A stretch of DNA of 23,383 nucleotides from Bacteroidales bacterium UBA1745 (GCA_002314885.1 DCHT01000027.1:1-23383); one strand, 5' to 3'. Shown: positions 7,211-15,860, counted from the first letter of the stretch. A program made the numbers and translations. The notes: a model not told the origin generated them from the sequence alone.

Positions 7211-9436
7211 ATGAAAAATAGAATATATGCAATGATCCTCGCGGCTGCGGCAGCATTTGCCTGCAACGTAGTAGATCCGATTATCGCCGATCCGGAAATC
7301 GAGGTCTCTCCAGCCACGATTTCGGCAGACTACACCAGCCAGGTTTACGACATCGCCGTCACCTGCAACACTACCTGGTCAATCACCAGGACTGATGCAG
7401 AGGGCAATGAGATCAGCTGGGTAAAGGTGGATAAACTCTCAGGCAAGGGTTCCTGCACTATGTACTTCAAGGTGCTGGAGAATCCTGATTCCCTCGCCAG
7501 GGCTGCAGTGGTGACTTTCACCGCAGGTCCTAACGGAGAGGCTGTTGCCTATGTGGACGTGGCTCAGGCCCTGAATCCTGATCCAAAGAAGGATGAACCT
7601 GACGAGCCTGATCCAGTGGATCCTGTCGATCCAGAACCAGTTGTGGAAGGCTGCACTATGCCAGTTTACCAGTATTTCGACAATATTCTCGGTCTGAATT
7701 GTACCAGTGGTGCCATCCTCATCTCCGACACCTGGGGTGTTGGAAATGCAACTGTTAACGGCAATGTGATGACCTTCTCCAACGGTGTGAAGTTCACAAA
7801 GACCGGTGGTGATGCTGAATTCGTGACCGCTTGGCCTTGTCATACCAATCCTAAGACCTACGCAGGTTTCCAGATTGGTGTACGCGCCAACTTCACCGAT
7901 GGTGACAAGTGGATCATTTCCATCCCTATGAAGGACGGTGTTGCCGGAAACCTCCGCTTCCTCTACGGTTCCCGCAAGGAAAGCATCTCAGATGCAGGTT
8001 CCTACAAGTGGAGCTCCGACGGCGAGAACTGGAACGATGTGACTTCAATGGCTTCTGCAGGCTCCGATGCTGCATTCAAGGCATTCTACTTCACTGTTCC
8101 TGAGGGACAGATTCCTGCAAAGGGCACTCTTTACCTGAGCATTGCTGCTCATCCTACCGCTGGCGTGGTTTACTTCCAGAACGGTTTCTGCCTCGACTAT
8201 GCAGACGTTCCGATGACTACCATTGATGCTGAGAATGACACCAAGATCATCATTTCCGAGGGCTTTGATGGAACCAAGGACGCTCTTGGTGCAATGGCTG
8301 AGGTTACTGGTTTCCTTGGAGGTGTAACTACGGGTTATGCAACTGCGTCTGGTGGAACAAAGGCATACGCCCCTACCAATGCTTCCATAACCACCAAGAA
8401 CTGCTTTGCCCGTCCAGGATTCCTCCAGGTTGGCAACAATGACGATGCTATTACTGGAAGATGCGGTTTCAACGGAACCGTCACCCTTGCAGTGGGCGAC
8501 AGACTCAAGGCTATGGGTATCGAGAAGTCCAGCGTGACCGTCCAGTTCAAGGCTTGCGGATATCAGAACGCTTACGACCGCATCTCCGACGCCAAGATCG
8601 TCGTCAAGTCCGGTGAAACTGTCGTTGAAGCTGAAGGTGAGCTTGCAGTCGGCAAGTGGAAGAACTACGCTATCAGCATCGCTGAAGCCGACCAGAGCAC
8701 AGTTCTCGTAATTACCAGTGCTGCCAGCGCTGACAGGAAGGAGAATGGCACTGCTGCTAGCCCATACGAGTCTGCAGACTACCGCTTCTTCATCGACGAC
8801 CTTCTCGTCGTTGCCGGTGACGCAGTACCTGTAACACCTGTTGACCCGGACCCAGGCACAGACCCTGATCCAGATCCTGCGACGCCTAAGGTTCTCTGCT
8901 TCGATTTCACCGGCGAGCCTCAGGCTGGCTGGAAGACTAATAAGGCAGACTCTGTATATCCAAACGGTGGTTCAGACTTTACGTATGTCCTTGACGGAGT
9001 CGACTATGTGTTCAAGCTTTCTACCTGCGACGTGGATGCAGGTTCCACCTCGGGTCCTTACTGGGTTGCTCCTGCGGGTGATGTCCCTGGCTATCTTTCA
9101 TCCTACGCTCAGTACCGTTACATCGGTGTACCTAAGCTGTCCGGTTATGCGGTTACCAAGATCGTGGTTGTCGGTGGCGGAGTTTCTCTCAGCTCTGCCC
9201 AGCCGAAGTTCTGTATCACGAATTCCATTGCGGCTTCGACTACTGAGGCTGGAGCCATCACGGATGATTCCGCCTGCGTTGTCAAGGGTGGCGGATATCA
9301 GCTGCTTGAGGCCAATGGCACCGGTACTCTCACCTACGAGCTTTCCGAAACTGAGGCCGATACGATGTACTATATCTACGGCCGCGTAAAGGGTTCTATC
9401 GGTTCAATTACCGTAACCTATACTCCTTCCAAGTAA
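7211..9436 (+). CDS. Multi-domain putative surface substrate-binding lipoprotein (BACON plus three beta-sandwich modules)
   Basis: Lipoprotein of 741 residues occupying the SusE/F (surface glycan-binding protein) position after SusD. The signal ends AAFAC (Cys18). A BACON-type Ig-like domain covers about 25-120, recognised by the SPATISADYTSQVYDI start and a closing VDVAQA strand. An Asp-Pro-rich linker (about 122-146) follows. Two beta-rich modules occupy roughly 150-335 and 340-538; the second contains GFDGTKDALGAMAEV and ends in FFIDDLLV, a pattern seen in choice-of-anchor/jelly-roll domains. A second Asp-Pro linker (about 541-560) leads to a C-terminal module (560-741) starting CFDFTGEPQAGW. 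No catalytic motif is recognised, so binding is inferred from architecture and context. The flexible linkers would hold the modules away from the membrane. No close named family is recognised for the individual modules. Confidence 0.8.
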   Translation: MKNRIYAMILAAAAAFACNVVDPIIADPEIEVSPATISADYTSQVYDIAVTCNTTWSITRTDAEGNEISWVKVDKLSGKGSCTMYFKVLENPDSLARAAVVTFTAGPNGEAVAYVDVAQALNPDPKKDEPDEPDPVDPVDPEPVVEGCTMPVYQYFDNILGLNCTSGAILISDTWGVGNATVNGNVMTFSNGVKFTKTGGDAEFVTAWPCHTNPKTYAGFQIGVRANFTDGDKWIISIPMKDGVAGNLRFLYGSRKESISDAGSYKWSSDGENWNDVTSMASAGSDAAFKAFYFTVPEGQIPAKGTLYLSIAAHPTAGVVYFQNGFCLDYADVPMTTIDAENDTKIIISEGFDGTKDALGAMAEVTGFLGGVTTGYATASGGTKAYAPTNASITTKNCFARPGFLQVGNNDDAITGRCGFNGTVTLAVGDRLKAMGIEKSSVTVQFKACGYQNAYDRISDAKIVVKSGETVVEAEGELAVGKWKNYAISIAEADQSTVLVITSAASADRKENGTAASPYESADYRFFIDDLLVVAGDAVPVTPVDPDPGTDPDPDPATPKVLCFDFTGEPQAGWKTNKADSVYPNGGSDFTYVLDGVDYVFKLSTCDVDAGSTSGPYWVAPAGDVPGYLSSYAQYRYIGVPKLSGYAVTKIVVVGGGVSLSSAQPKFCITNSIAASTTEAGAITDDSACVVKGGGYQLLEANGTGTLTYELSETEADTMYYIYGRVKGSIGSITVTYTPSK

Positions 9437-9454
9437 ATTGACTATATTTACTGA

Positions 9455-10633
9455 ATGAAATATCTACTGAAATCACTTACAGTGTTTACTTCTGCTTTGA
9501 TGCTCCTGTCCTGTGACGGGGGCATCAAGGTTGAAGAGACCATCAGTGCTTCTCCTGCCACGATCGATGCAGGAGTGAGCCTCGCATCCTACGAAATCAA
9601 TCTGACCAGCAACGCTGCCTGGACTGCAGAACTGCAGGGAGAAGGCAATGCGGAAGTGGCCTGGGTAAGTCTCTCCAAGTCCAAAGGTACAGGTGACGCA
9701 AAAATCACCGCCAGGGTCTTCGAGAACAAGTACAAGGACACCAGGAAGGCTACTGTGGTCTTCACTACCACTAATGGAACCCAGTCGTCCGTCGTCATTT
9801 CCCAGCAGGGCAAGGACAGCGGTGCAGACATAGCGGAGCTCAAGCTTCGCGTCGGTTCCTACAACCTCAGGATGTCCACCATCACTGAGACCAGCGAAGA
9901 CAATTCCTGGACGAACAGGAGCCCTCGTCTGCTTGTATCCATACAGGAGAACGACTTCGACGTATTCGGTATGCAGGAGGTTTCCACAGCCCAGCAGACC
10001 TGGCTGAAGACGAACCTCAGCACTACCTATGATTTCTTCTTCTTCAGCCCGTATTCACAGGCTGGTACTGGTGACAAGGCACAGGGCATCGCCTTCAAGA
10101 AGAGTCTTTTCACCATCTCCGACAAGAATTTCTTCTGGGCATCTGCCACTCCGGAGACGATGACCACCAATGACACCGGCTCCAGCGGCAACTTCAGCCG
10201 CGGTGGCTGCTGCTGCGTGCTCACTCACAAGGAGACTGGCATCCAGATATTCTTTATGAACACCCACGCCTGCCTGAACAAGGAACCTAACGGCAACTTT
10301 GCATCTGTCTATGTGGACCAGGAGAAGAAGTACAACACTTCGAATCTGCCTTCGTTCTTCGTGGGCGATATGAATGCCCACGCGGACTATCCTGCCGTGA
10401 CTACCTATCTGACTCATTGGAAGGATTCTTACAGCGCGGCAGCCAAGAGGACCGGAGGCACATTCACCTACAATGGCTTCGGATCTTCAGGCACCAAGTA
10501 CCGCATCGACTATGTATTCTACAAGGGAAGTGGAATCACGATCAATGAATTCTGCATCAACAACGCGTTGTATGACGGCAAGTATGCGTCAGACCATTTC
10601 CCTATCTATGCCGACCTTACCATAAAGAAGTAA
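9455..10633 (+). CDS. BACON-EEP fusion lipoprotein (DNase I-like phosphodiesterase)
   Basis: Lipoprotein of 392 residues. The signal peptide has the lipobox LLSC (Cys20). A BACON domain spans about 30-117 (SASPATIDAG through VVISQQG), and the catalytic EEP domain spans about 130-392. The motifs are VGSYNLRM, Glu in GMQEVS, NTHAC, GDMNAH, RIDYVFY (Asp near 352) and C-terminal SDHFP, so the active-site set looks intact. BACON domains usually act as adhesion or spacer modules in Bacteroidota surface enzymes, so this enzyme is probably displayed outside the cell. It shares the EEP scaffold with the operon's first gene but has diverged strongly: the GWD segment after the FW.S.TP element is replaced by a Ser/Thr/Gly-rich stretch. 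Its stop codon directly abuts the next start (TAAATG), implying translational coupling. Confidence 0.88.
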   Translation: MKYLLKSLTVFTSALMLLSCDGGIKVEETISASPATIDAGVSLASYEINLTSNAAWTAELQGEGNAEVAWVSLSKSKGTGDAKITARVFENKYKDTRKATVVFTTTNGTQSSVVISQQGKDSGADIAELKLRVGSYNLRMSTITETSEDNSWTNRSPRLLVSIQENDFDVFGMQEVSTAQQTWLKTNLSTTYDFFFFSPYSQAGTGDKAQGIAFKKSLFTISDKNFFWASATPETMTTNDTGSSGNFSRGGCCCVLTHKETGIQIFFMNTHACLNKEPNGNFASVYVDQEKKYNTSNLPSFFVGDMNAHADYPAVTTYLTHWKDSYSAAAKRTGGTFTYNGFGSSGTKYRIDYVFYKGSGITINEFCINNALYDGKYASDHFPIYADLTIKK

Positions 10634-12778
10634 ATGAAAAAGCACATCATCCCCGTACTTGTTCTGGTGCTCGTCGCTCTTCTGGCCCTGGCCTGCAAGC
10701 CTTGTGCCCAGCAGGAGGTGACCAGCCCTGAAGGCTATACCCTCAGCAACGACAAGATCAGCGTGACCATCGCTGAAAATGGCTCCCTGGCCGAACTGCG
10801 CAATGTGGCTACCGGTCAGAATTATGCCTCCGGCGGACTCCTGTGGCGTATGTACTACGACTCAAAGTCCGAGAAGGAGATCCAGGTAAGCGGTGACGAG
10901 CAGACTCCGGAGATTTCTGTGGAAGGCGACGTCATCACTATGGTCTACAAGGGCCTCAAGGTCCGCGACTATGAGATTGCGATGGACGTGACTCTTCAGG
11001 TCATCCTCGAAGAGGACAAGGTGCGTTTCGCATCAAGCCTCAGCAACAACGAACCTCACACCGTCATCCGCGAACTTCACTATCCGCTCGTGCACGGTGC
11101 CGTGCTTCCTGAGGACCACAAGCTCTACACTTCAGAGGCTGGTGGCAAGCTCTATGACAACCCTCGCGCTGTGATGAGCAAGCTCGCCGCTTCCCCTTAC
11201 AAGAAGCCTGAGCAGTTCTTCCGTCAGAAGGACGTCAAGTACGGAGCCAAGGTCTTTATGAACTGCTTTGCCCTCCTGGGCGAGGAGCAGGGTCTTTACT
11301 TCGGCAGCCACGACGTGACTTTCCAGGACACCTGGCAGGGTATGCGTGCCTACAAGGGCGCTTCAGGCAAGTTCGATTGCCTCGAGTTCGGTTTCTTCAA
11401 ATATCCTCACGCCTTCTGCGGCGAAAGCTGGGAGTGCGACGCCAACGTGGTGGCTCCTTACAGCGGCAGCTGGCACGTGGCATCCGGCCTTTATCGTGCC
11501 TGGGTGAACACCTGGTGGGAATATACTCCTGCCCCTCAGTGGATACGCGAGGATCTCAGAAGCTGGCAGCGCGTCATCTTCAAGCATCAGTACGGCGAAT
11601 ATTTCTTCAAATATGAGGACCTCTACGGAAAGGTGGACGAGGCCGGTCAGGCCGCAGGCTGCAACTCCGTATTCCTCTTCGGCTGGTGGGCTGAAGGTAT
11701 GGACCACGGCAACCCTGACTATTCTCCGGACGAGACTCAGGGCGGTGACGCTGCACTTGCAGACGCCATCGCGAAGTACCAGGCGAACGGCAACCATCTG
11801 ATACTTTATTATAATGGTAAGCTGATAGACCGCGAAAGCCGCTTCTACAAGAGTGGAATGGGTTCCAAGGTCTGCCGTCACGACAACACCGGCTCCGAGA
11901 TTCTCGAACGCTACAAGTTCACCGGCAAGGGCACCTGGCTCGGCGAGTACGACCAGAGGACCTTCGCTGTGGCTACTATGATGGATCCGACCTGGAACAA
12001 GGTACTCTTCGATCTCCAGGACCGCGCCTACAATATGGGTGCACGTGCCGTGTTCTTCGACCAGCTCGGTTACATTGAGAGCGAGAGCACCAACTGGGAC
12101 ACTTCCCGCGAATTCCCGGTTCCGGACACCTACGGTATCCTCAAGCGTGCACAGTGCCTCAAGCTTATGCGTGACCGCTATGCCGAGAAGGCTCCTGACT
12201 TCGCCCTCGGCGCTGAAGGCACAGTCGATGCGCTTGCGCAGTACTGCGACTTCACCCACGGCTATCCTGCCAACGACGGCAAGGAGCACTTCCTGAACTT
12301 CTTCCGCTACACCTTCCCTGAACTCGTGTTCACGGACCGTGGTCAGAGGGACGACGAGGGCGTGGACTTCCACGTGAATCTCACTCTCCTCGACGGCCAG
12401 CGCAACGACATCGAGATCTACCGCTGCCGCGACATCATCTCCGACACTCCTCACTATCAGGAATACCTCGGCCAGGCAAACGCCATCAAGGACGCCTACA
12501 AGGACTGTCTGATGGCCGGCAGGTACAATGACGTCCTCGGCTTCGAGAACAGCGAGAAAAACGCCGATGCACGCTCATTCGTCAGCGAAGACGCCTCCCA
12601 TATCGTAATCGTGGTGGCCAACCAGTACAATGACGGCACTGTGGCTACTTCCATCAAGGTACCTGGCTACAAATATGTCGAGTCTATGACTCTCGGCAAT
12701 GCCAAGGTCGCTGCCTGGGGCCGCAAGGTCGCCCTCGGCAAGTATGGTCTCGCCGCACTCCGCTACGAAAAGGAATAA
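10634..12778 (+). CDS. Putative glycoside hydrolase lipoprotein (TIM-barrel, DUF6259-like)
   Basis: Lipoprotein of 714 residues with lipobox ALAC (Cys21). The N-terminal third is beta-rich, as in the sandwich domain that often precedes catalytic barrels. The middle (about 300-580) reads as a (beta/alpha)8 barrel: WQRVIFKHQYGE, NSVFLFGWW, NHLILYYNG, ARAVFFDQLG and DFALGAEGTVD resemble successive strands. Asp476 (FFDQLG) and Glu528 (LGAEG) sit at the ends of putative consecutive strands, where retaining hydrolases of related clans keep their nucleophile and acid/base; this assignment is inference. A small C-terminal beta domain follows. From memory it resembles the uncharacterised DUF6259 family, and I do not recognise it as a characterised CAZy family. 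It is the last gene of the operon and starts directly at the stop of the gene before, with a terminator 26 bp downstream. Confidence 0.65.
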   Translation: MKKHIIPVLVLVLVALLALACKPCAQQEVTSPEGYTLSNDKISVTIAENGSLAELRNVATGQNYASGGLLWRMYYDSKSEKEIQVSGDEQTPEISVEGDVITMVYKGLKVRDYEIAMDVTLQVILEEDKVRFASSLSNNEPHTVIRELHYPLVHGAVLPEDHKLYTSEAGGKLYDNPRAVMSKLAASPYKKPEQFFRQKDVKYGAKVFMNCFALLGEEQGLYFGSHDVTFQDTWQGMRAYKGASGKFDCLEFGFFKYPHAFCGESWECDANVVAPYSGSWHVASGLYRAWVNTWWEYTPAPQWIREDLRSWQRVIFKHQYGEYFFKYEDLYGKVDEAGQAAGCNSVFLFGWWAEGMDHGNPDYSPDETQGGDAALADAIAKYQANGNHLILYYNGKLIDRESRFYKSGMGSKVCRHDNTGSEILERYKFTGKGTWLGEYDQRTFAVATMMDPTWNKVLFDLQDRAYNMGARAVFFDQLGYIESESTNWDTSREFPVPDTYGILKRAQCLKLMRDRYAEKAPDFALGAEGTVDALAQYCDFTHGYPANDGKEHFLNFFRYTFPELVFTDRGQRDDEGVDFHVNLTLLDGQRNDIEIYRCRDIISDTPHYQEYLGQANAIKDAYKDCLMAGRYNDVLGFENSEKNADARSFVSEDASHIVIVVANQYNDGTVATSIKVPGYKYVESMTLGNAKVAAWGRKVALGKYGLAALRYEKE

Positions 12779-12795
12779 TTTCCTGAATTATTCAG

Positions 12796-12803
12796 TATAT
12801 TTG
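12796..12803 (+). promoter_or_regulatory. Possible -7 box for the metallophosphatase gene
   Basis: TATATTTG fits TAnnTTTG but no -33 TTTG is visible at the right distance. A transcript from here would begin around 12807-12810, inside the first arm of the terminator at 12804-12835. It would therefore lack the complete hairpin and escape termination. Confidence 0.3.
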
Positions 12804-12835
12804 AGGTCTGAATCTATAAGGTTCAGACCTTTTTT
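12804..12835 (+). terminator. Rho-independent terminator of the SusCD operon
   Basis: AGGTCTGAA (12804-12812) pairs perfectly with TTCAGACCT (12822-12830) across a 9-nt loop and is followed by a run of six T (12830-12835). It lies 26 bp after the stop of the glycoside hydrolase gene. The next start codon begins at 12836, immediately after the T-run. Confidence 0.88.
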
Positions 12836-14440
12836 ATGTATAGAAATATGTTATCAGTCCTGTTTCTTTCTCTCGCGCTGAGTTTCGGCGCGTGCACTCC
12901 TGACAATCCGTCCACTCCTGTGATCGTTAATCCCGGCCAGGGAGAATCCGGAGGTTCCTCTGAGGCCGAGTATAAGGTTTTCACCGTTTATGGTACCGTC
13001 ACCGATGCCAGCACCGGCAAGGCTATCAGCAATGTGCTGGTCTCCGACGGCAGGCAGATAGTCAAGACCGACTCAAAGGGCAAGTATGAGATTGTGCCTA
13101 ATACCGCTGAGGCTCACAATGTCTTCGTGATTATGCCGTCCGAATACGAGTTCACCCGCAACCAGTGGGGCGGATGGGGCGATTTCGTCTGCATCGACAG
13201 CAGCAAGAAGGCTCAGAAAGCAGACTTCAAGCTGACTCCTCGCACAATTGCCGCTGAGAAGTACCGTATATTGATCCTCGGCGACCCTCAGCAGATGAGC
13301 AGCCGTCAGCATTCCATCGATTCCTGGACATACGTCAGCGATGCCGTCCAGGCTTACAGCGCTGCCTACAGCGGCCCACTCTACCAGATCAGCCTGGGCG
13401 ATATGGTGACCAACGAAATCGAGGTCTCAGGCAAGGCGGAGGCGTATTTGCTGAAGCAGAAGAAATGCAATGTGACGACCTTCAGCGTACCTGGCAACCA
13501 CGACCACTACCAGAAGGCAAAGAGCTATTACGATTCCGTGACCGACTTCTCCAAGTGGTTCGGACCATATAACTACTCCTTCAACCTGGGCAAGCAGCAT
13601 TTTGTCTTCCTGGACAGCTGTGCGTGGTGTGAGACCGAAGGTTCCACCTACAATGAGTGCCTGAACGAGGAGGCGATAACTTTCCTGGAGAATGACCTCT
13701 CACACGTGGACAAGTCCGTGCCAGTTCATATCTGCACCCACTGTCCGCTCACCAAGAAATACGACGGTCTCTTCCCGTCTCCTATCAAGAATCACGACAG
13801 GATGATGAAGGCTCTGGTCGGTCGCAGCGTGAACATCTGGTATGGCCATATCCATTTCAATTCCAACTTCAGCTACACGGCCGAGGAACTCAGTTCCTAC
13901 GCTGCCGGAGTCAAGGCTCTGGACAGCCACGTCGTGGGCCGCTGCGGCGGTTGCTGGGCCTGCAGCGGGGAAGTCCTCAGGGACGGCGCTCCTCGCGGCT
14001 TCGTCGAACTGGATCTCAACGGCACGGCCAATCACTGGCAGTACCACTCCATCGACAGCAAGTACGCACATCAGTGGAATTTCTACTATCCTGGTCAGTT
14101 TGCCGAGGACAAGTTCGCCAATGTGGACGACACCGCCGTCTATTGCAATGTCTATATGTGGGACAATCTCTGGACTGTGCCTGAAATATGGGTGGATGGC
14201 GTCAAATTGGGCAATATGACCAAATGCATCGACTCAAACGACGCCACCTATGACCCTCTCTACCAGCACTACTATATTATCTGGAAGGCGGAAGGCAAGA
14301 TGGCCCAGCGCGATGAGCCTTCAAAGGTCTATGACAACACCCATCTCTTCAAGTACGCCCTTCCGTCCAGCACGAAGAAGTGTCAGATCCGCGTTACCGA
14401 CCGCTGGGGCGAGACTCTTTCCGCTGACCTGAGCTGGTAA
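12836..14440 (+). CDS. Calcineurin-like metallophosphoesterase lipoprotein
   Basis: Lipoprotein of 534 residues with a signal peptide ending FGAC (Cys20). An N-terminal transthyretin-like regulatory domain spans about 48-130 (TVYGTVTDASTGKAISNVLV, then DSKGKYEI). The catalytic metallophosphatase domain (about 140-365) has the metal-binding motifs ILGDPQ, SLGDMV, VPGNHDH, ICTHC and YGHIHFN. The first motif has Gln where many relatives have His (DPQ instead of DxH). A C-terminal beta domain (about 400-534) is usual for this secreted subgroup. It should hydrolyse a phosphomonoester or phosphodiester outside the cytoplasm. The start is either 12836 or the in-frame ATG at 12848; both leave a lipoprotein signal. 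It follows the SusCD operon on the same strand but beyond a terminator, so it may be expressed separately or by read-through. Its stop lies 6 bp from that of the convergent GH28 gene. Confidence 0.88.
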   Translation: MYRNMLSVLFLSLALSFGACTPDNPSTPVIVNPGQGESGGSSEAEYKVFTVYGTVTDASTGKAISNVLVSDGRQIVKTDSKGKYEIVPNTAEAHNVFVIMPSEYEFTRNQWGGWGDFVCIDSSKKAQKADFKLTPRTIAAEKYRILILGDPQQMSSRQHSIDSWTYVSDAVQAYSAAYSGPLYQISLGDMVTNEIEVSGKAEAYLLKQKKCNVTTFSVPGNHDHYQKAKSYYDSVTDFSKWFGPYNYSFNLGKQHFVFLDSCAWCETEGSTYNECLNEEAITFLENDLSHVDKSVPVHICTHCPLTKKYDGLFPSPIKNHDRMMKALVGRSVNIWYGHIHFNSNFSYTAEELSSYAAGVKALDSHVVGRCGGCWACSGEVLRDGAPRGFVELDLNGTANHWQYHSIDSKYAHQWNFYYPGQFAEDKFANVDDTAVYCNVYMWDNLWTVPEIWVDGVKLGNMTKCIDSNDATYDPLYQHYYIIWKAEGKMAQRDEPSKVYDNTHLFKYALPSSTKKCQIRVTDRWGETLSADLSW

Positions 14441-14446
14441 CGGAAC

Positions 14447-15844
14447 TTAGAATTTCAATTTCTTCAGATACAGCCTGGTTGTGGATTCGTCCACATCCAG
14501 GTTTTTCTTTGAGCATTCGAAGCGGCTCTTGCTGATGAAGATTTCGTGCACGCAGTCGGCACCGGCCAATCCGCTTGCAAAGATGCCTGTGGCGCAGCTC
14601 TCGCAATTCACTTTGGAGATATGGATGTTACTGAAGTCCGGCAGGAATTCAGCCGGCTTGCCCTCGCCTGAGGCCAGGGTCTTGTAACTCACGTCAGCGT
14701 AGTCGCACCTGAAGGAGATGGCCGCATCGGGGATGTTGCGCATAGTGATGTCGCTGATCCAGATGTCCTGGCACTTGCCGCCTCGGCCAGGCATACTTTT
14801 GAAGCGCAGGCCTATGTCTGAGCCGTCGAAGACGCAGTTCCTGACCACTATCTTCTCCATACCGCCCGAGTAGTCGCTGCCTATCACAAAGCCGCCGTGG
14901 GCGTGCAGGACCGTGTTGTTGCAGATGAGTATATCCCTGCAAGGGCCGGCCTCGAGGCCTTTCTGACCGCTGCCGCCCTTCATACAGATGCCGTCATCGC
15001 CGCAGTCCACCGTGCAGCCGGTCACTAGCACTCTCTGACTGTTGCCAATGTCGATTCCGTCGCCGTTCTGGGCGTTCCACGGGCACTTGACGGTCACGCC
15101 GTCCAATACCACGTCAGTGCACTGCGAAGGATTGATATGGAACTTTGGGGAATTGCAGACCGTCACGCCCTGGATCAGGACGCGGCTGCTTCTCTTTATA
15201 ATAATAAGGTGGTTGCGTATGGCCTCTTCCTTCTCGGGGGAGTCGGTGATGTTCGGATATCCGCTGTTCAGATTATATGGGAACCACAGGTCGCCCTTTT
15301 CGTTCAGAGTGCCGCCCATATCGAGCAGTTCCTGCCATTCAGCCTCGCAGAGTTTGCCTTTCTTGGCATAGCGCCACCACTGTCCGTTGCCGTTCAGCGT
15401 GCCTTTGCCGGTGATGCTGATGTCAGTGCACTTGTCGGCGCTGATGCAGGGGAGTGCGCGTCCGTTGACGATGGGCTTGCCATCGGCGTCCTTCTTGAAA
15501 TATGCGCTCTTGTCGTTGGTGAAGACTATGGTTGCGCCTTCCTCCAGATGCAGGTCGATTCCGCTCTTGAGCACGATAGGCCCGGCAATCCAGGTGCCCG
15601 CAGGGACGATGAGATGTCCGCCGCCCTGCTTTGCGAGCTCTTTGATGGCCTTCGGGAAGGCAAGGGTACAATCCTCGCCGTTTGCGAAGTCAGTTATTCT
15701 AACGCTGAAATCAGGGATTACAGGCAACTGAGCCTGTTCCAGGGCCACGGGTGTGTTCTTGTAGAGCTTCGCGTATGGATACTCGGCAGCAACTGCGTTG
15801 AGGCCCAGCATCAGTATAAGTATGGCGGCAATTGACTTTCTCAT
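14447..15844 (-). CDS. GH28-family polygalacturonase-type glycoside hydrolase
   Basis: Secreted right-handed beta-helix glycosidase of 465 residues in family GH28, which hydrolyses galacturonan-type pectin linkages or related rhamnogalacturonan bonds. A signal peptide (about 1-20, AVAA) gives a periplasmic or exported enzyme. Family landmarks run in order: GGGHLIVPAGTW, LHLEEGATI, the NSPKFHINP element, NGDGIDIG (first catalytic Asp, near 260), CGDDGICMKGG (the paired Asp), AHGGFVIGSDYSGG (His region), and LRFKS (equivalent of the RIK motif). I start at the ATG at 15844 rather than an upstream in-frame extension to 15877, because that extension would cover the promoter and part of the rpmH terminator. 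It is monocistronic and convergent with the metallophosphatase. Whether it belongs functionally with the SusCD locus is uncertain, since it lies on the opposite strand with its own promoter. Confidence 0.92.
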   Translation of the reverse strand: MRKSIAAILILMLGLNAVAAEYPYAKLYKNTPVALEQAQLPVIPDFSVRITDFANGEDCTLAFPKAIKELAKQGGGHLIVPAGTWIAGPIVLKSGIDLHLEEGATIVFTNDKSAYFKKDADGKPIVNGRALPCISADKCTDISITGKGTLNGNGQWWRYAKKGKLCEAEWQELLDMGGTLNEKGDLWFPYNLNSGYPNITDSPEKEEAIRNHLIIIKRSSRVLIQGVTVCNSPKFHINPSQCTDVVLDGVTVKCPWNAQNGDGIDIGNSQRVLVTGCTVDCGDDGICMKGGSGQKGLEAGPCRDILICNNTVLHAHGGFVIGSDYSGGMEKIVVRNCVFDGSDIGLRFKSMPGRGGKCQDIWISDITMRNIPDAAISFRCDYADVSYKTLASGEGKPAEFLPDFSNIHISKVNCESCATGIFASGLAGADCVHEIFISKSRFECSKKNLDVDESTTRLYLKKLKF

Positions 15845-15848
15845 AGCT

Positions 15849-15857
15849 GCAAATGTA
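15849..15857 (-). promoter_or_regulatory. -7 promoter box of the GH28 gene
   Basis: On the minus strand this reads TACATTTGC, a full match to TAnnTTTG plus the common following C. Only 4 nt separate it from the ATG, so the predicted transcript would have almost no leader. The -33 region falls in the rpmH terminator and shows no TTTG, so confidence is limited. Confidence 0.5.
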
Positions 15858-15860
15858 ATC

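Noticed and set aside
11363..12454. 363-codon open frame on the - strand
   Set aside because: It lies opposite the glycoside hydrolase gene. Its Val/Glu/Ala-rich repetitive translation is typical of antisense shadow frames.
15137..15835. 232-codon open frame on the + strand
   Set aside because: It is antisense to the GH28 gene, whose catalytic motifs are intact; no promoter or domain supports it.
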